DNA of 56,434 nucleotides from Eubacteriales Family XIII. Incertae Sedis bacterium (GTDB lineage: Bacteria > Bacillota > Clostridia > Peptostreptococcales > Anaerovoracaceae): NCBI GenBank assembly GCA_031264295.1, contig JAISED010000088.1:1-56434 (forward strand), given 5' to 3'. Each line of letters starts with the position of its first letter. Position 1 is the stretch's first letter. Positions 34,964 to 43,355 of this stretch are shown here, piece by piece. A program made the position numbers and the translations under genes. The notes beneath the pieces were generated by a model that saw only the letters and a program-made list of their open reading frames with translations, had not been told where the DNA came from and did no database searches.

Positions 34964-37516
34964 CTATAACAACTTAAGATCCAATGCGTTGCGGATCACA
35001 TCCGCAACATTATCCGCGCCCAGCTTGGCGTATATGGTGTTGAGCACCAGCTTTACTGTATTTACCGACAGATCATGACCGGCGGCCATCTCGGAACGCG
35101 TGAGGCCATGATACAGGTCGTACAGGATCTCCATCTCACGGGGAGAGAGCCGCACAGAATTGTCGATGTTATTCGCCTTATTGTATTCGGATACGATATA
35201 GGAGACCCGCTTAGCGTAGGTGGCGGATTTGCGGTTGATCATCTCAAGCCATTCACGTGGGATGTCACATTCGACATCGCGCATGGCGGCGGCCGTCAGC
35301 GTGCGCATATCCTTGCCGAACTCAATAAACGGTGTGACGAGTCCGTTCGACAATGCCATATCATAGGCTTCGCGCAGAGCGTAAATGGCCGCGGCTCTAT
35401 CCTTTGTGTGATATTCGCAGACAGCTTCCATAACCTTTATCTCAAGATTTTCAAGCAGTATGGCGTCTCGCCCTCGAACAGAATTGATAAATGAGAGAAG
35501 CTCATGGTATTGTTTATCCGTGTAATGCAACCTCATCCTGACGCAATTGCTGAAGTCAGAGTTGAAGCAGTTCGATGTAAAGGAAAAGCTTTCTTTCATC
35601 CAGCCGGCGGCAAGGGCGGTTTGCCCGATGAGGGCATAGTACCAAGCGGACACGATGTCGAAGGTGATGAAGCGGTCAAGATATTCCCGCATTTCAAGCT
35701 GCTCGCCGAGCCTCCGCAGCGTCTCTTGAACCTTATCGAAGTCGCCTTGCGCCGCCGCACTGCGCAGGAGATAGAAAAGCGCCCTGTTCCGTATGTCGTG
35801 CTGCCCGCGCGTCTCGGCCTTGTGCGCCGCCTGCATGAAGAACTTACCGGCATTTTTCAGATCATTCTTATAAAACAGCAGTTCGCCCTGAGCCAGATCG
35901 TCGAGCCCGTACATGAATCCGTTTAGTACGCTCATAGCATAGGGGACGGCGCGGGAAAGCGCCGCGATGTATTCTTCCATGGCGCCCTGCCTTGTCGTTC
36001 CGACCTTCGAAGCCCACGCGTCGATGCTTATGCTGGTGACGGAACCGGATTCATCATAGGGACTCAGCTCATAATACCGATAAGCCTTCTCCATTGGGAC
36101 ATCAAATTCACAGTCGCCGGTAAGCGGCAGCATGAGATAATTCGTAATGCCCAGCGCAGTGTAAGCGCCGCACAAGACTTGATTGTTGAAGTCCGAAGGA
36201 GGAAGGGCGGAATACTTGGCTATGCGGGATTGCAGCTCGTTTACGGCGTCTTCATAACGGCCTATGCTCAGCAGCAAACGCGCGTGCTGCAGGTGATACG
36301 GCACGATGTTTTCCAATAATTCCGCAGGACCCCTGCTGTAAATGTCCAGAACATATACCGCCTGTTCATAGGGCACCTGAATAGGAAAGTTATATACAAT
36401 ATTTATTATAGCCTTGTAGTTGCCGGCCTTTTCATAGTATGAAACCGCCTCCATTTTATAGTCGTTTTCGTCACACCACTGCGCCGCCTTGGAATAGATG
36501 AGTTTCTTCTCGCTCTCGCTGAGCAGATCCTGCTTCTGACGGAGATAATCAAGAAAAAGGCGGTGAATGATGTAGGTGTGAAGATAGATATCATAATGTA
36601 TCATGGAGTTTATCTTGCCCATCTCACCGATAATGCGCTCATCATCCGCAAGTATAGAGACAAGGCTTGTTGAGAACTTATCTATCAGCGACAATCCGAT
36701 CAGAAAGCGTCTGAGTCTTTCTGAGACCACAGAGAACACTTCCTCATCTATCATCTGAAAGATATTAAGCTTCATGGCGGTGCGGGCGTTACGCTCATTC
36801 GCCGGATCTTTTTTGAGTGAAAGCCCGATTAAACTGAGTGCAAACGGCCAACCTTCCGTGTCGTTGTAAATATTAGCCAAACTCTCCGCTGACAGATCCA
36901 CATCAAGCAGGCGGAAATATTGAGCCGTCTCATCCTCAGTGAAGCGAAGATCGGCTTCATTTATATTAGCCAGAAGACCCTTCGACAAGAGGCCGACCAT
37001 GCCTATAGTGGGATCCGCCCGGCTGATGATTATCAAACTTATATTCGGAAAAGGCGACTGTATAACGCGTTTGAAGAAGCGCAGGATATCAGGATCTTCA
37101 ATGACGTGGAAGTCGTCGAAGACAAAAATATGCTTACGTTCGGCGTCTAATTCCTCTTCAGGAATAGAAAGAACTTTGGCATATAGTTCATCCGTATCAG
37201 GGAAGCCCACATCGCGCATGCGCGATGCTATTTTGGGATTATAATCGCCTGCCGTGCGGGCAAGGCCATCCCAAAAACGCGCGCTGTCATTATCTCTGGG
37301 AGAAAGCTGCATCCACATCGCGGGCACGCCGGAGGTCTGCAGGAATGAATAAACAGCCTGGGTCTTGCCGCATCCCAGACCGGCGGATACTGTGACATAT
37401 GGGTGCTTGACGGCCTCTTCGATCAGCGTGTCCACACGCGGTCGCGTCAGATAAGCGCGATCCTCCAAAAATGTTGGAAGCGCCCTGTGAAATATATTGG
37501 TTTTCATTGCGTCCAT
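34964..37516 (-). CDS. MalT/LAL-type LuxR transcriptional regulator
   Basis: An 850-residue signal-transduction ATPase with a DNA-binding C-terminus. I start it at ATG 37516 (MDAMKTNIFH), where GGAGGGG is 11-13 nt upstream; the frame runs on for 93 more codons but that part is AT-rich, basic and unlike the family. Walker A SAGLGCGKT lies near 44-52, Walker B is IFVFDDFHVI, and a helical TPR-like region fills about 380-770. The last 60 residues are a LuxR helix-turn-helix (LSPREMEILYDLYHGLTRSE, then VNTVKLVLNTIYAKLG). Ligand and target genes are unknown. It lies divergent to the sensor kinase at 38189 and convergent with the CoA-transferase. Confidence 0.92.
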   Translation of the reverse strand: MDAMKTNIFHRALPTFLEDRAYLTRPRVDTLIEEAVKHPYVTVSAGLGCGKTQAVYSFLQTSGVPAMWMQLSPRDNDSARFWDGLARTAGDYNPKIASRMRDVGFPDTDELYAKVLSIPEEELDAERKHIFVFDDFHVIEDPDILRFFKRVIQSPFPNISLIIISRADPTIGMVGLLSKGLLANINEADLRFTEDETAQYFRLLDVDLSAESLANIYNDTEGWPFALSLIGLSLKKDPANERNARTAMKLNIFQMIDEEVFSVVSERLRRFLIGLSLIDKFSTSLVSILADDERIIGEMGKINSMIHYDIYLHTYIIHRLFLDYLRQKQDLLSESEKKLIYSKAAQWCDENDYKMEAVSYYEKAGNYKAIINIVYNFPIQVPYEQAVYVLDIYSRGPAELLENIVPYHLQHARLLLSIGRYEDAVNELQSRIAKYSALPPSDFNNQVLCGAYTALGITNYLMLPLTGDCEFDVPMEKAYRYYELSPYDESGSVTSISIDAWASKVGTTRQGAMEEYIAALSRAVPYAMSVLNGFMYGLDDLAQGELLFYKNDLKNAGKFFMQAAHKAETRGQHDIRNRALFYLLRSAAAQGDFDKVQETLRRLGEQLEMREYLDRFITFDIVSAWYYALIGQTALAAGWMKESFSFTSNCFNSDFSNCVRMRLHYTDKQYHELLSFINSVRGRDAILLENLEIKVMEAVCEYHTKDRAAAIYALREAYDMALSNGLVTPFIEFGKDMRTLTAAAMRDVECDIPREWLEMINRKSATYAKRVSYIVSEYNKANNIDNSVRLSPREMEILYDLYHGLTRSEMAAGHDLSVNTVKLVLNTIYAKLGADNVADVIRNALDLKLL

Positions 37517-38188
37517 CTCTAAACATACCCCTCCAACAATTTTAATGCATTTTGACCTTCCGGCTGTAAACGACGCCTTGGGCGCCGCCAATCTTGTCAG
37601 AACCAAGATTGACCGAAGAGGAATAAAACTGAAAATTATTGGAAAAATTACACTACCCCTTGAATTATACTTATCGTTGTACCTATAGTATACACTATGC
37701 TGATATAAAAAGCAATACCAATATGGGCGTAATTTGTGATTTTTTTGTAGAAAAATAGTACGTATTATGCGATACAAAAAAACAAAATAGGACATATGTT
37801 GGGAAATTATTAATTATTTTCAGGATATATCACGCGATTCTAATAGTGATTATTATTGTATTACAAGGGCAATTCCGATGCATGTTATACTTGAATGTTG
37901 CAATCTATATATTGTCCTTGCAATTGGCGGCAGTCATTCGCCCATTCGTGTGAACCGCATAAGCTGTTCTCCCTACAACGCGAAACTGGGAGAAAAACGG
38001 TCGTTTTGCCATATGTCAGGCGCTGTAAGCCCCATCCAAACCCTAAATTTGTTCAATCGCTCATTTAATAATCTGTGGAATTGAGATGAAAGAGCAATGG
38101 CCAGTTGAACGAGTTGCTGCAAGGCGAGCCGAAGTTGCAAGTATAAGTACGGCGATAAGGCGGCAGCTGTGTAAGAAAGGAGGATAAA
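37517..38188. other. Divergent intergenic region between the LuxR-type regulator and the sensor kinase
   Basis: This is 672 bp without a gene. The half near the regulator holds its promoter (37687-37715). Around 37735-37870 it is strongly AT-rich. A hairpin TTCTCCC...GGGAGAA (37967-37994, 14-nt loop) lies in the likely leader of the kinase. TTACAA with TATACT 19 bp downstream near 37863-37893 is a possible kinase promoter. Nothing resembles a known riboswitch. Confidence 0.5.
37687..37715 (-). promoter_or_regulatory. Promoter of the LuxR-type regulator
   Basis: Read on the minus strand: TTGCTT (37715-37710), 17 bp, TATACT (37692-37687), about 170 bp before ATG 37516. This supports the short form of the protein, because the longer frame would begin before the promoter's transcription start. 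Confidence 0.6.
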
Positions 38189-41038
38189 ATGTCAATACGT
38201 GTAAAAGTGTTCCTGGTAATCGCCGGCATCGTGGTTTTGATCACTGCGGCAAATATGGGAATGGGTATGCTTTTCACGCAAGATCGCCTTTTGGAGACGG
38301 TGGAAAGCGACATGACAGCAGTTGTGAGCATTGCCGATGAACTGGTTACGAGCAGATTGAATCTGCTCAAGGCTGATGCGGAGTCGGCGGCACAGAAAAT
38401 AATCAACGCAGGTTCCAATAAGTTGCGAGCCGCTATGGAAGAGCAGATCAAGGCTAATGAGACATATTTGGCTTTTACGGTTTTTGAGAAGGATAGGATT
38501 GTCGCTTCATATGGAAGCGCGCCCGCGCCGCATTCTATGTTGGGTACTGAAAATATGGATAAGGCTTTCGAGGGTGAATCTAACATCACTTCAACACGCA
38601 GGGACAAGATCACGCGGCAGTTGGTGAGCTATATCTGCGTGCCTATGGGGGAGCGGGTCTTGACGGTCACGGTATCTGGATTGATTTTCAGCGACTTTTT
38701 AAGGGGTTTCAGAATTTGGGAAACCGGAAACATCTTCATGCTTGATTCAGAGGGCGTGATGATTTCAAATTATCGAAGGGAGATGGTGCTGAGGCGTGAT
38801 AACTACATAGAAATAGCCGAGACGGATCCGTCCGCTAAAACCATGGGTGATTTTTACGCGATAATGATCAAAGGAGGCAAGGGATCCGGTGTATATGAGT
38901 ACCAGGGTGTCGAACGCCTGTGTGTTTACACTGAGGTTACGGGGTCGAAAAACGGCTGGATTCTGGGAGTCGCGGCGCCGCTCAAGGAAAGCCCGGCTGC
39001 GGATGTTCAGGAAGGGTTGACGATAGCGGCAGCTTTCTTCCTATGGCTCGGCATTGTTGGAGCATTGGTGTTCTCACGAACGCTGGCAAAACCATTCCAT
39101 CAGATCCAGGAGCAGAATGTCCACCTCACGGAATTGGGCGAGATCGCCAAGAGCGCTTCAGAGGCTAAGAGCAGGTTCCTTGCGAACATGAGTCATGAGA
39201 TGCGCACGCCTCTCAATGCCGTCGTGGGACTGTCGGAACTGATGCTGGATACGGACGGAACAAGAGAAGAGACGAATGATGGTCTGCGGAAGATACACAA
39301 CGCGGGTATGACTCTTCTCAATATTGTGAACGACATCCTTGATATTTCGAAGATCGAGTCAGGGAAGTTGGAACTCATGTCTGTGGAGTATGATGTTCCC
39401 AGTTTGATCAATGATACGATCACTTTGAACATAATGCGCATAGGCGATAAACCCATTGAATTCAAAATTCATATTGATGAGAGTATGCCGAGCAGACTGT
39501 ACGGCGATGAACTGCGCCTGAAGCAGATATTCAATAACCTGATCAGCAATGCCCTTAAATACACCAGGGCGGGGCGTGTGGACTGGTATGTGTCTTGCAA
39601 AAGGGACGGAGACGATGTGTGGTTCACCACTAGGGTGGAGGATACAGGTATCGGCATAAAGGAAGAAGATCTTAAGAAGCTGTTTTCTGATTATAATCAG
39701 GTGGATACGAAGTCGAACCGGAAGATAGAAGGAACCGGACTCGGACTCTCTGTAACAAAGATGTTGGTTACGCTTATGGACGGAGAGATCAAGGTGGAGA
39801 GTGAATACGGCAAGGGGAGTGTATTCACCGCGCGCGTCCGGCAGAAATTTGTCACAGATGAGACTATCGGGGGGGATGTGGTCAAGAACCTGATGCAATT
39901 CCACTATTCGGATAGTAAGCTGAGCAATAACGCTAAGCTTGTGCGTATACAAATCCCCTACGCGAAGGTTCTGGTGGTTGACGATGTGCGGACAAATCTG
40001 GACGTCGCCAAGGGCATGCTAAAGCCCTACGGCATGCAGGTCGACTGCGCCGAGAGCGGCAGGCAGGCTATAGATATGATAAAGGAGGAAAATGTAAAAT
40101 ATAACGCAATTTTCATGGATCACATGATGCCGGAGATCGACGGAATAGAGGCCGCGCGGATCATACGCGAGGAGATCGGCACTGAATACGCGAAGACAAT
40201 ACCGATAATAGCGCTCACAGCGAACGCGATAATCGGTAACGAGAAGATGTTCATTGATCATGGTTTCCAGGCTTTTATATCCAAGCCTATAGACATCATG
40301 CAACTTGATCTGGTTGTTCGGCAATGGGTCAGGGATAAGGCCCTGGAAAAACAGCTGGGCATCAGCCACGTGGAGGAAAAATCAGGGGAGCCCGCTATGG
40401 GCGCCTTCGCGGAGGACTTATCGCCGAGTGTGGAAATCCCACAGATCGAAGGAATAGATGTAGAGAAATGCATCGCGAGGTTTGGCGGCGATGTTGAAAC
40501 AGCGATGCAAGTGCTGTGTTCATATGCGGTGAATACTCTTCCGCTGCTTAAAGCGGCCGGCGTGCCGGAGGAAGGCAGACTGGCGGAGTACGCGGTGATC
40601 GTGCACGGAATCAAGGGCAGCAGCCGCGGCGTGTGCGCCGATGTTACAGGGGACATGGCGGAAGCGCTTGAACATGCGGCGAAAGCCGGCGATATGGCCT
40701 TTGTGATGATGAATAACGGCAGGTTCATAGCGGATACTGAGAAATTCATCAAACGTTTGCAGGATGCACTGGATCTTGCGGCGAGCGGAAAGGTCAAACC
40801 GGTGAAGGACGCGCCCGATGCCGGACTGTTAAGGAAGCTTGCAGATTGCTGCGGAGATTATGACATGGATGGTGTAGACGAAGCTATGGCGGAACTTGAA
40901 AGCTATGATTACCAGAATCAGGGGGATCTGGTTGAGTGGCTCAGAGGCATGGTAGACGCTATGGAATTCGTAGAGGTCCAGAAGAGGCTCTTGGCGGAAG
41001 ATTCAACAGAAGAAAGGGGTTGTATAAATATTGCGTAA
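38189..41038 (+). CDS. Hybrid sensor histidine kinase with receiver and Hpt domains
   Basis: A 949-residue membrane kinase. ATG 38189 follows AAGGAGG. A TM helix (about 7-27) and a second (about 284-305) bracket an extracellular sensor region of Cache-like size. HisKA has H336 in MSHEMRTPLNAV. The ATPase has its N box in NNLISNALKYT and G boxes DTGIGIKEEDL and GTGLGLSV. A receiver domain follows with phospho-acceptor D644 in IFMDHMMPEIDG, then a C-terminal Hpt domain with H806 in VIVHGIKGSSRGV. All phosphorelay residues are present. The gene 93 bp downstream encodes an HD-GYP response regulator, the likely output. Confidence 0.95.
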   Translation: MSIRVKVFLVIAGIVVLITAANMGMGMLFTQDRLLETVESDMTAVVSIADELVTSRLNLLKADAESAAQKIINAGSNKLRAAMEEQIKANETYLAFTVFEKDRIVASYGSAPAPHSMLGTENMDKAFEGESNITSTRRDKITRQLVSYICVPMGERVLTVTVSGLIFSDFLRGFRIWETGNIFMLDSEGVMISNYRREMVLRRDNYIEIAETDPSAKTMGDFYAIMIKGGKGSGVYEYQGVERLCVYTEVTGSKNGWILGVAAPLKESPAADVQEGLTIAAAFFLWLGIVGALVFSRTLAKPFHQIQEQNVHLTELGEIAKSASEAKSRFLANMSHEMRTPLNAVVGLSELMLDTDGTREETNDGLRKIHNAGMTLLNIVNDILDISKIESGKLELMSVEYDVPSLINDTITLNIMRIGDKPIEFKIHIDESMPSRLYGDELRLKQIFNNLISNALKYTRAGRVDWYVSCKRDGDDVWFTTRVEDTGIGIKEEDLKKLFSDYNQVDTKSNRKIEGTGLGLSVTKMLVTLMDGEIKVESEYGKGSVFTARVRQKFVTDETIGGDVVKNLMQFHYSDSKLSNNAKLVRIQIPYAKVLVVDDVRTNLDVAKGMLKPYGMQVDCAESGRQAIDMIKEENVKYNAIFMDHMMPEIDGIEAARIIREEIGTEYAKTIPIIALTANAIIGNEKMFIDHGFQAFISKPIDIMQLDLVVRQWVRDKALEKQLGISHVEEKSGEPAMGAFAEDLSPSVEIPQIEGIDVEKCIARFGGDVETAMQVLCSYAVNTLPLLKAAGVPEEGRLAEYAVIVHGIKGSSRGVCADVTGDMAEALEHAAKAGDMAFVMMNNGRFIADTEKFIKRLQDALDLAASGKVKPVKDAPDAGLLRKLADCCGDYDMDGVDEAMAELESYDYQNQGDLVEWLRGMVDAMEFVEVQKRLLAEDSTEERGCINIA

Positions 41039-41131
41039 TGCGGTGTACGAGTGCAGACGCGCGTAAACGTTATAGGCAAGATAGGTAGCCGGCCTAAAGA
41101 GCCAAAAAATAAATACACGGGGGTGATTGGG

Positions 41132-42262
41132 ATGAATGCACGACAAAAGATAATTTTAGTTGACGATAATATGTCAAACCTTACAATAGGGAAGAACATG
41201 CTGAAGACTTTTTATGAAGTCTACCCGGTACCGTCTGCGGCGAAGCTTTTTGAATGCCTTGAAAGGTTTATTCCGGATCTCATTTTGCTGGATATAGAGA
41301 TGCCGGAAGTGGATGGATATGAAGCTATAAAGCGTCTAAAGAGTACGCCTGAGTACGCGGATGTGCCGGTGATATTCGTTACCGCGAAAAACGATGAGGG
41401 AAGCGAGCTGAAGGGGCTTAACCTGGGAGCGATCGACTATGTGTCGAAGCCGTTTTCCGCGCCGCTGCTGCTGAAACGCATAGAGACTCATCTGCTGTTA
41501 GCTTTGCAGAAAAAGGAACTCAAGCGGCGCAATGACAGCCTCCAAGCGACTGTTTCCATCAAGACACAACAAATTATAAGCCTGGAGAACGCGGTTCTGA
41601 ACATTGTGGCGGAACTCGTGGAATTCAGAGACAGCGTCACGGGGGGGCATGTGACGAGAACTCAGAGATACTTGGGATGTCTGATAGATAAGCTTTTAGA
41701 AGAGAATATATATACGAATGATGTTTTGGATTGGGATGTTGATTTTCTTCTTCCGTCCGCTCAGTTGCACGATGTAGGCAAGATCGCTATAAGCGACGTG
41801 ATTTTAAATAAGCCGGGGAAACTGACGCCGGAAGAATTCGAGAAGATAAAGACACATGTTACGATAGGGGTTGATGCCATAGAAAGAATAGAAGAGAATA
41901 CAGAAGAGCACGCGTTTCTGCGTCACGCCAAGATCATTGCGGGGACTCACCATGAAAAATGGGACGGGAGTGGTTATCCTTTGGGTCTCAGCGGCGATAA
42001 TATACCACTGGAGGGGCGGCTCATGGCTATAGCCGACGTGTATGACGCGCTTATATCGGAGCGCCCGTACAAGCCGCCGCTCAGCATAAGTCAAGCTGAA
42101 GAAATAATGGAAGAAGGAAGAGGGTCGCATTTTGACCCCGCATTGATCGACATATTCCATAAGGTGTCGGGTCAGTTCGCCAATATCGTGAATATCCACA
42201 AGGACGGTTTGCCGTTGATCGCCCGTGCGGGTAAGCAGAACGAGCAGGTGGCCTTTGCCTAA
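41132..42262 (+). CDS. Response regulator with HD-GYP c-di-GMP phosphodiesterase domain
   Basis: A 376-residue two-domain protein. ATG 41132 follows GGGGGTGATTGGG. The receiver domain (about 5-125) has D54 in LLDIEMPEVDG and the conserved VTAKND and SKPFS segments. The HD-GYP domain has HD at 213-214 (LHDVGKIAISD) and HHEKWDGSGYP from residue 273, followed by RLMAIADVYDAL. HD-GYP proteins with these residues hydrolyse cyclic di-GMP. It should be phosphorylated by the Hpt domain of the adjacent kinase. It is the counterpart of the diguanylate cyclase at 44921-46801. Confidence 0.93.
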   Translation: MNARQKIILVDDNMSNLTIGKNMLKTFYEVYPVPSAAKLFECLERFIPDLILLDIEMPEVDGYEAIKRLKSTPEYADVPVIFVTAKNDEGSELKGLNLGAIDYVSKPFSAPLLLKRIETHLLLALQKKELKRRNDSLQATVSIKTQQIISLENAVLNIVAELVEFRDSVTGGHVTRTQRYLGCLIDKLLEENIYTNDVLDWDVDFLLPSAQLHDVGKIAISDVILNKPGKLTPEEFEKIKTHVTIGVDAIERIEENTEEHAFLRHAKIIAGTHHEKWDGSGYPLGLSGDNIPLEGRLMAIADVYDALISERPYKPPLSISQAEEIMEEGRGSHFDPALIDIFHKVSGQFANIVNIHKDGLPLIARAGKQNEQVAFA

Positions 42263-42308
42263 TGGACTAACAGGCAGCGGCCTTTGCCTAATGGACTAAC
42301 AGGCAGCG
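42251..42308. repeat. 29-bp perfect tandem duplication spanning the HD-GYP stop codon
   Basis: The unit at 42251-42279 (GCCTTTGCCTAATGGACTAA plus CAGGCAGCG) is repeated exactly at 42280-42308. The stop codon of the phosphodiesterase lies in the first copy, so the second contains a silent copy of the gene's last codons. Identity of the copies points to a recent event. Confidence 0.95.
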
Positions 42309-42409
42309 GACGGTCGTCCGCCCGGCGAAGACCGGGATTATATGACGGCCGCAGCTCAAGAAAGCGCGCCAAGTCTCTTCGCGAGACTGTATGATATACG
42401 CTATATATA

Positions 42410-42460
42410 AGAAAAGCCGATCGTAAGCCACTGCTAAGCAGTTATACGATCGGCTTTTCT
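42410..42460. terminator. Bidirectional terminator between the HD-GYP and flavodoxin genes
   Basis: AGAAAAGCCGATCGTA (42410-42425) pairs perfectly with TACGATCGGCTTTTCT (42445-42460), with a small inner ACTGCT/AGCAGT hairpin. The stem ends in A-run and T-run arms, so it works in either direction, serving the plus-strand kinase operon and the minus-strand flavodoxin gene. Confidence 0.9.
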
Positions 42461-42529
42461 GTGATGGGTGGAGTTCAACGGCGTTCCTGCGCCGTGACCG
42501 CCGCTTGGTTTGAGCCTCAGCCGGGGGCT

Positions 42530-42958
42530 TTAGGCCTCCGCGAGGGCTTTCCCGAGAGCTTTGCACTCCGCTAGAGCGTCGTCGTCGGGTTCTTCGTTGG
42601 CGATGAAGCCGTCGGAGATCAGTTCGGCGCCCTTTCCCTTGCAGCGCTCGTTCCAGCTTCTCATCCATTCGCCGTCTCCCCAACCGTAAGAGCCGAACAA
42701 AGCTATGGGTTTCCCGCCTATGCTGTTTTCCAGTTCGGTATAAAAAGGCTCAAATGAGTCCTCTTCCAATACTTCATCACCCATAGACGGACATCCGAGA
42801 GCGAGACGGTCATAAGCCGCCGCGTCAGCCGCGCTTATAGCGTCAACCGCAAAGAGTTCGGCCTCTGCGCCCGCGTCCTTAAGCCCTTCAAGCACGGCGT
42901 TAGCCATCTTTTCCGTGTTACCGGTTCCGCTCCAATAAATTACTGCTACCTTACTCAT
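42530..42958 (-). CDS. Flavodoxin
   Basis: A 142-residue flavodoxin, an FMN electron carrier. ATG 42958 (MSKVAVIYWSGTGNTEKM) follows AAGGAGGG, and a longer in-frame version lacks a site. The phosphate-binding loop SGTGNTE, the FMN-flanking GCPSMGDEVLEE and SYGWGDGEWM, and the usual short-chain length are all present. Flavodoxins often replace ferredoxin when iron is short; a palindrome upstream (43039-43054) would fit metal-dependent control. The gene is alone in its transcription unit. Confidence 0.95.
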   Translation of the reverse strand: MSKVAVIYWSGTGNTEKMANAVLEGLKDAGAEAELFAVDAISAADAAAYDRLALGCPSMGDEVLEEDSFEPFYTELENSIGGKPIALFGSYGWGDGEWMRSWNERCKGKGAELISDGFIANEEPDDDALAECKALGKALAEA

Positions 42959-43008
42959 TTTGACAATTCCCTCCTTATAGATCAATAAATTTTGCTTTTT
43001 CAACATGA

Positions 43009-43054
43009 TTTAGGGCAGGGAAACTGCCCTAAATAGGTTAGTTAGAGCTAACTA
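43009..43054. promoter_or_regulatory. Palindromic operator and hairpin upstream of the flavodoxin gene
   Basis: TAGTTAG-AG-CTAACTA (43039-43054) is a palindrome with 7-bp arms. Its TTAG/CTAA composition resembles sites of DtxR/IdeR-type iron regulators. A hairpin TTTAGGGCAG...CTGCCCTAAA follows on the flavodoxin side, between the palindrome and the start codon. No regulator gene is present here, so its identity is inference. Confidence 0.45.
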
Positions 43055-43147
43055 TTTAAAATTAACATGAATTGGAGGGAATGTCAAGAACGAAAAGACG
43101 TTTCCTGAAAAATTTTCAAGCATTCGTTATATTCATCACGCAAATGC

Positions 43148-43176
43148 TTGAATTATTTCAAGAGTTGTGGTATACT
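43148..43176 (+). promoter_or_regulatory. Promoter ahead of the AlbA_2-type gene
   Basis: TTGAAT (43148-43153), 17 bp, TATACT (43171-43176). It lies upstream of the methyltransferase fragment and about 180 bp before ATG 43356, so the transcript would carry the fragment as a leader. Confidence 0.6.
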
Positions 43177-43183
43177 CTCAGCT

Positions 43184-43267
43184 TACCGGATAATCGCCTA
43201 TGTTGCCGTACAAAGTGTTGAACTTGATTTGTACGGCGGCGTGAAGGTCAATTACGCGAAAATTTAA
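43184..43267 (+). pseudogene. Possible C-terminal fragment of an adenine-specific DNA methyltransferase
   Basis: The frame reads YRIIAYVAVQSVELDLYGG followed by VKVNYAKI and a stop. The segment ELDL-x-x-GVKVNYAK is similar to the ends of PglX-type (BREX) and related Eco57I-like adenine methyltransferases (usually DLDDGVKVNY). There is no start or ribosome binding site, and the rest of such a gene is absent. It appears to be what remains of a deleted restriction or BREX-type gene. The match rests on about 20 residues. Confidence 0.4.
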
Positions 43268-43355
43268 GGCGTGGAAGTCACGTAAGGCGATGGCAGGCCG
43301 CTTGTGAAGGTGGATTTCGCTGACTGCCATACATTAACGGGAGGGATTGGCAGTT

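Noticed and set aside
34964-37795. A 943-residue version of the LuxR-type regulator.
   Set aside because: The extra 93 residues are AT-derived and basic and would begin upstream of the mapped-looking promoter. ATG 37516 has the ribosome binding site and the family-typical N-terminus.
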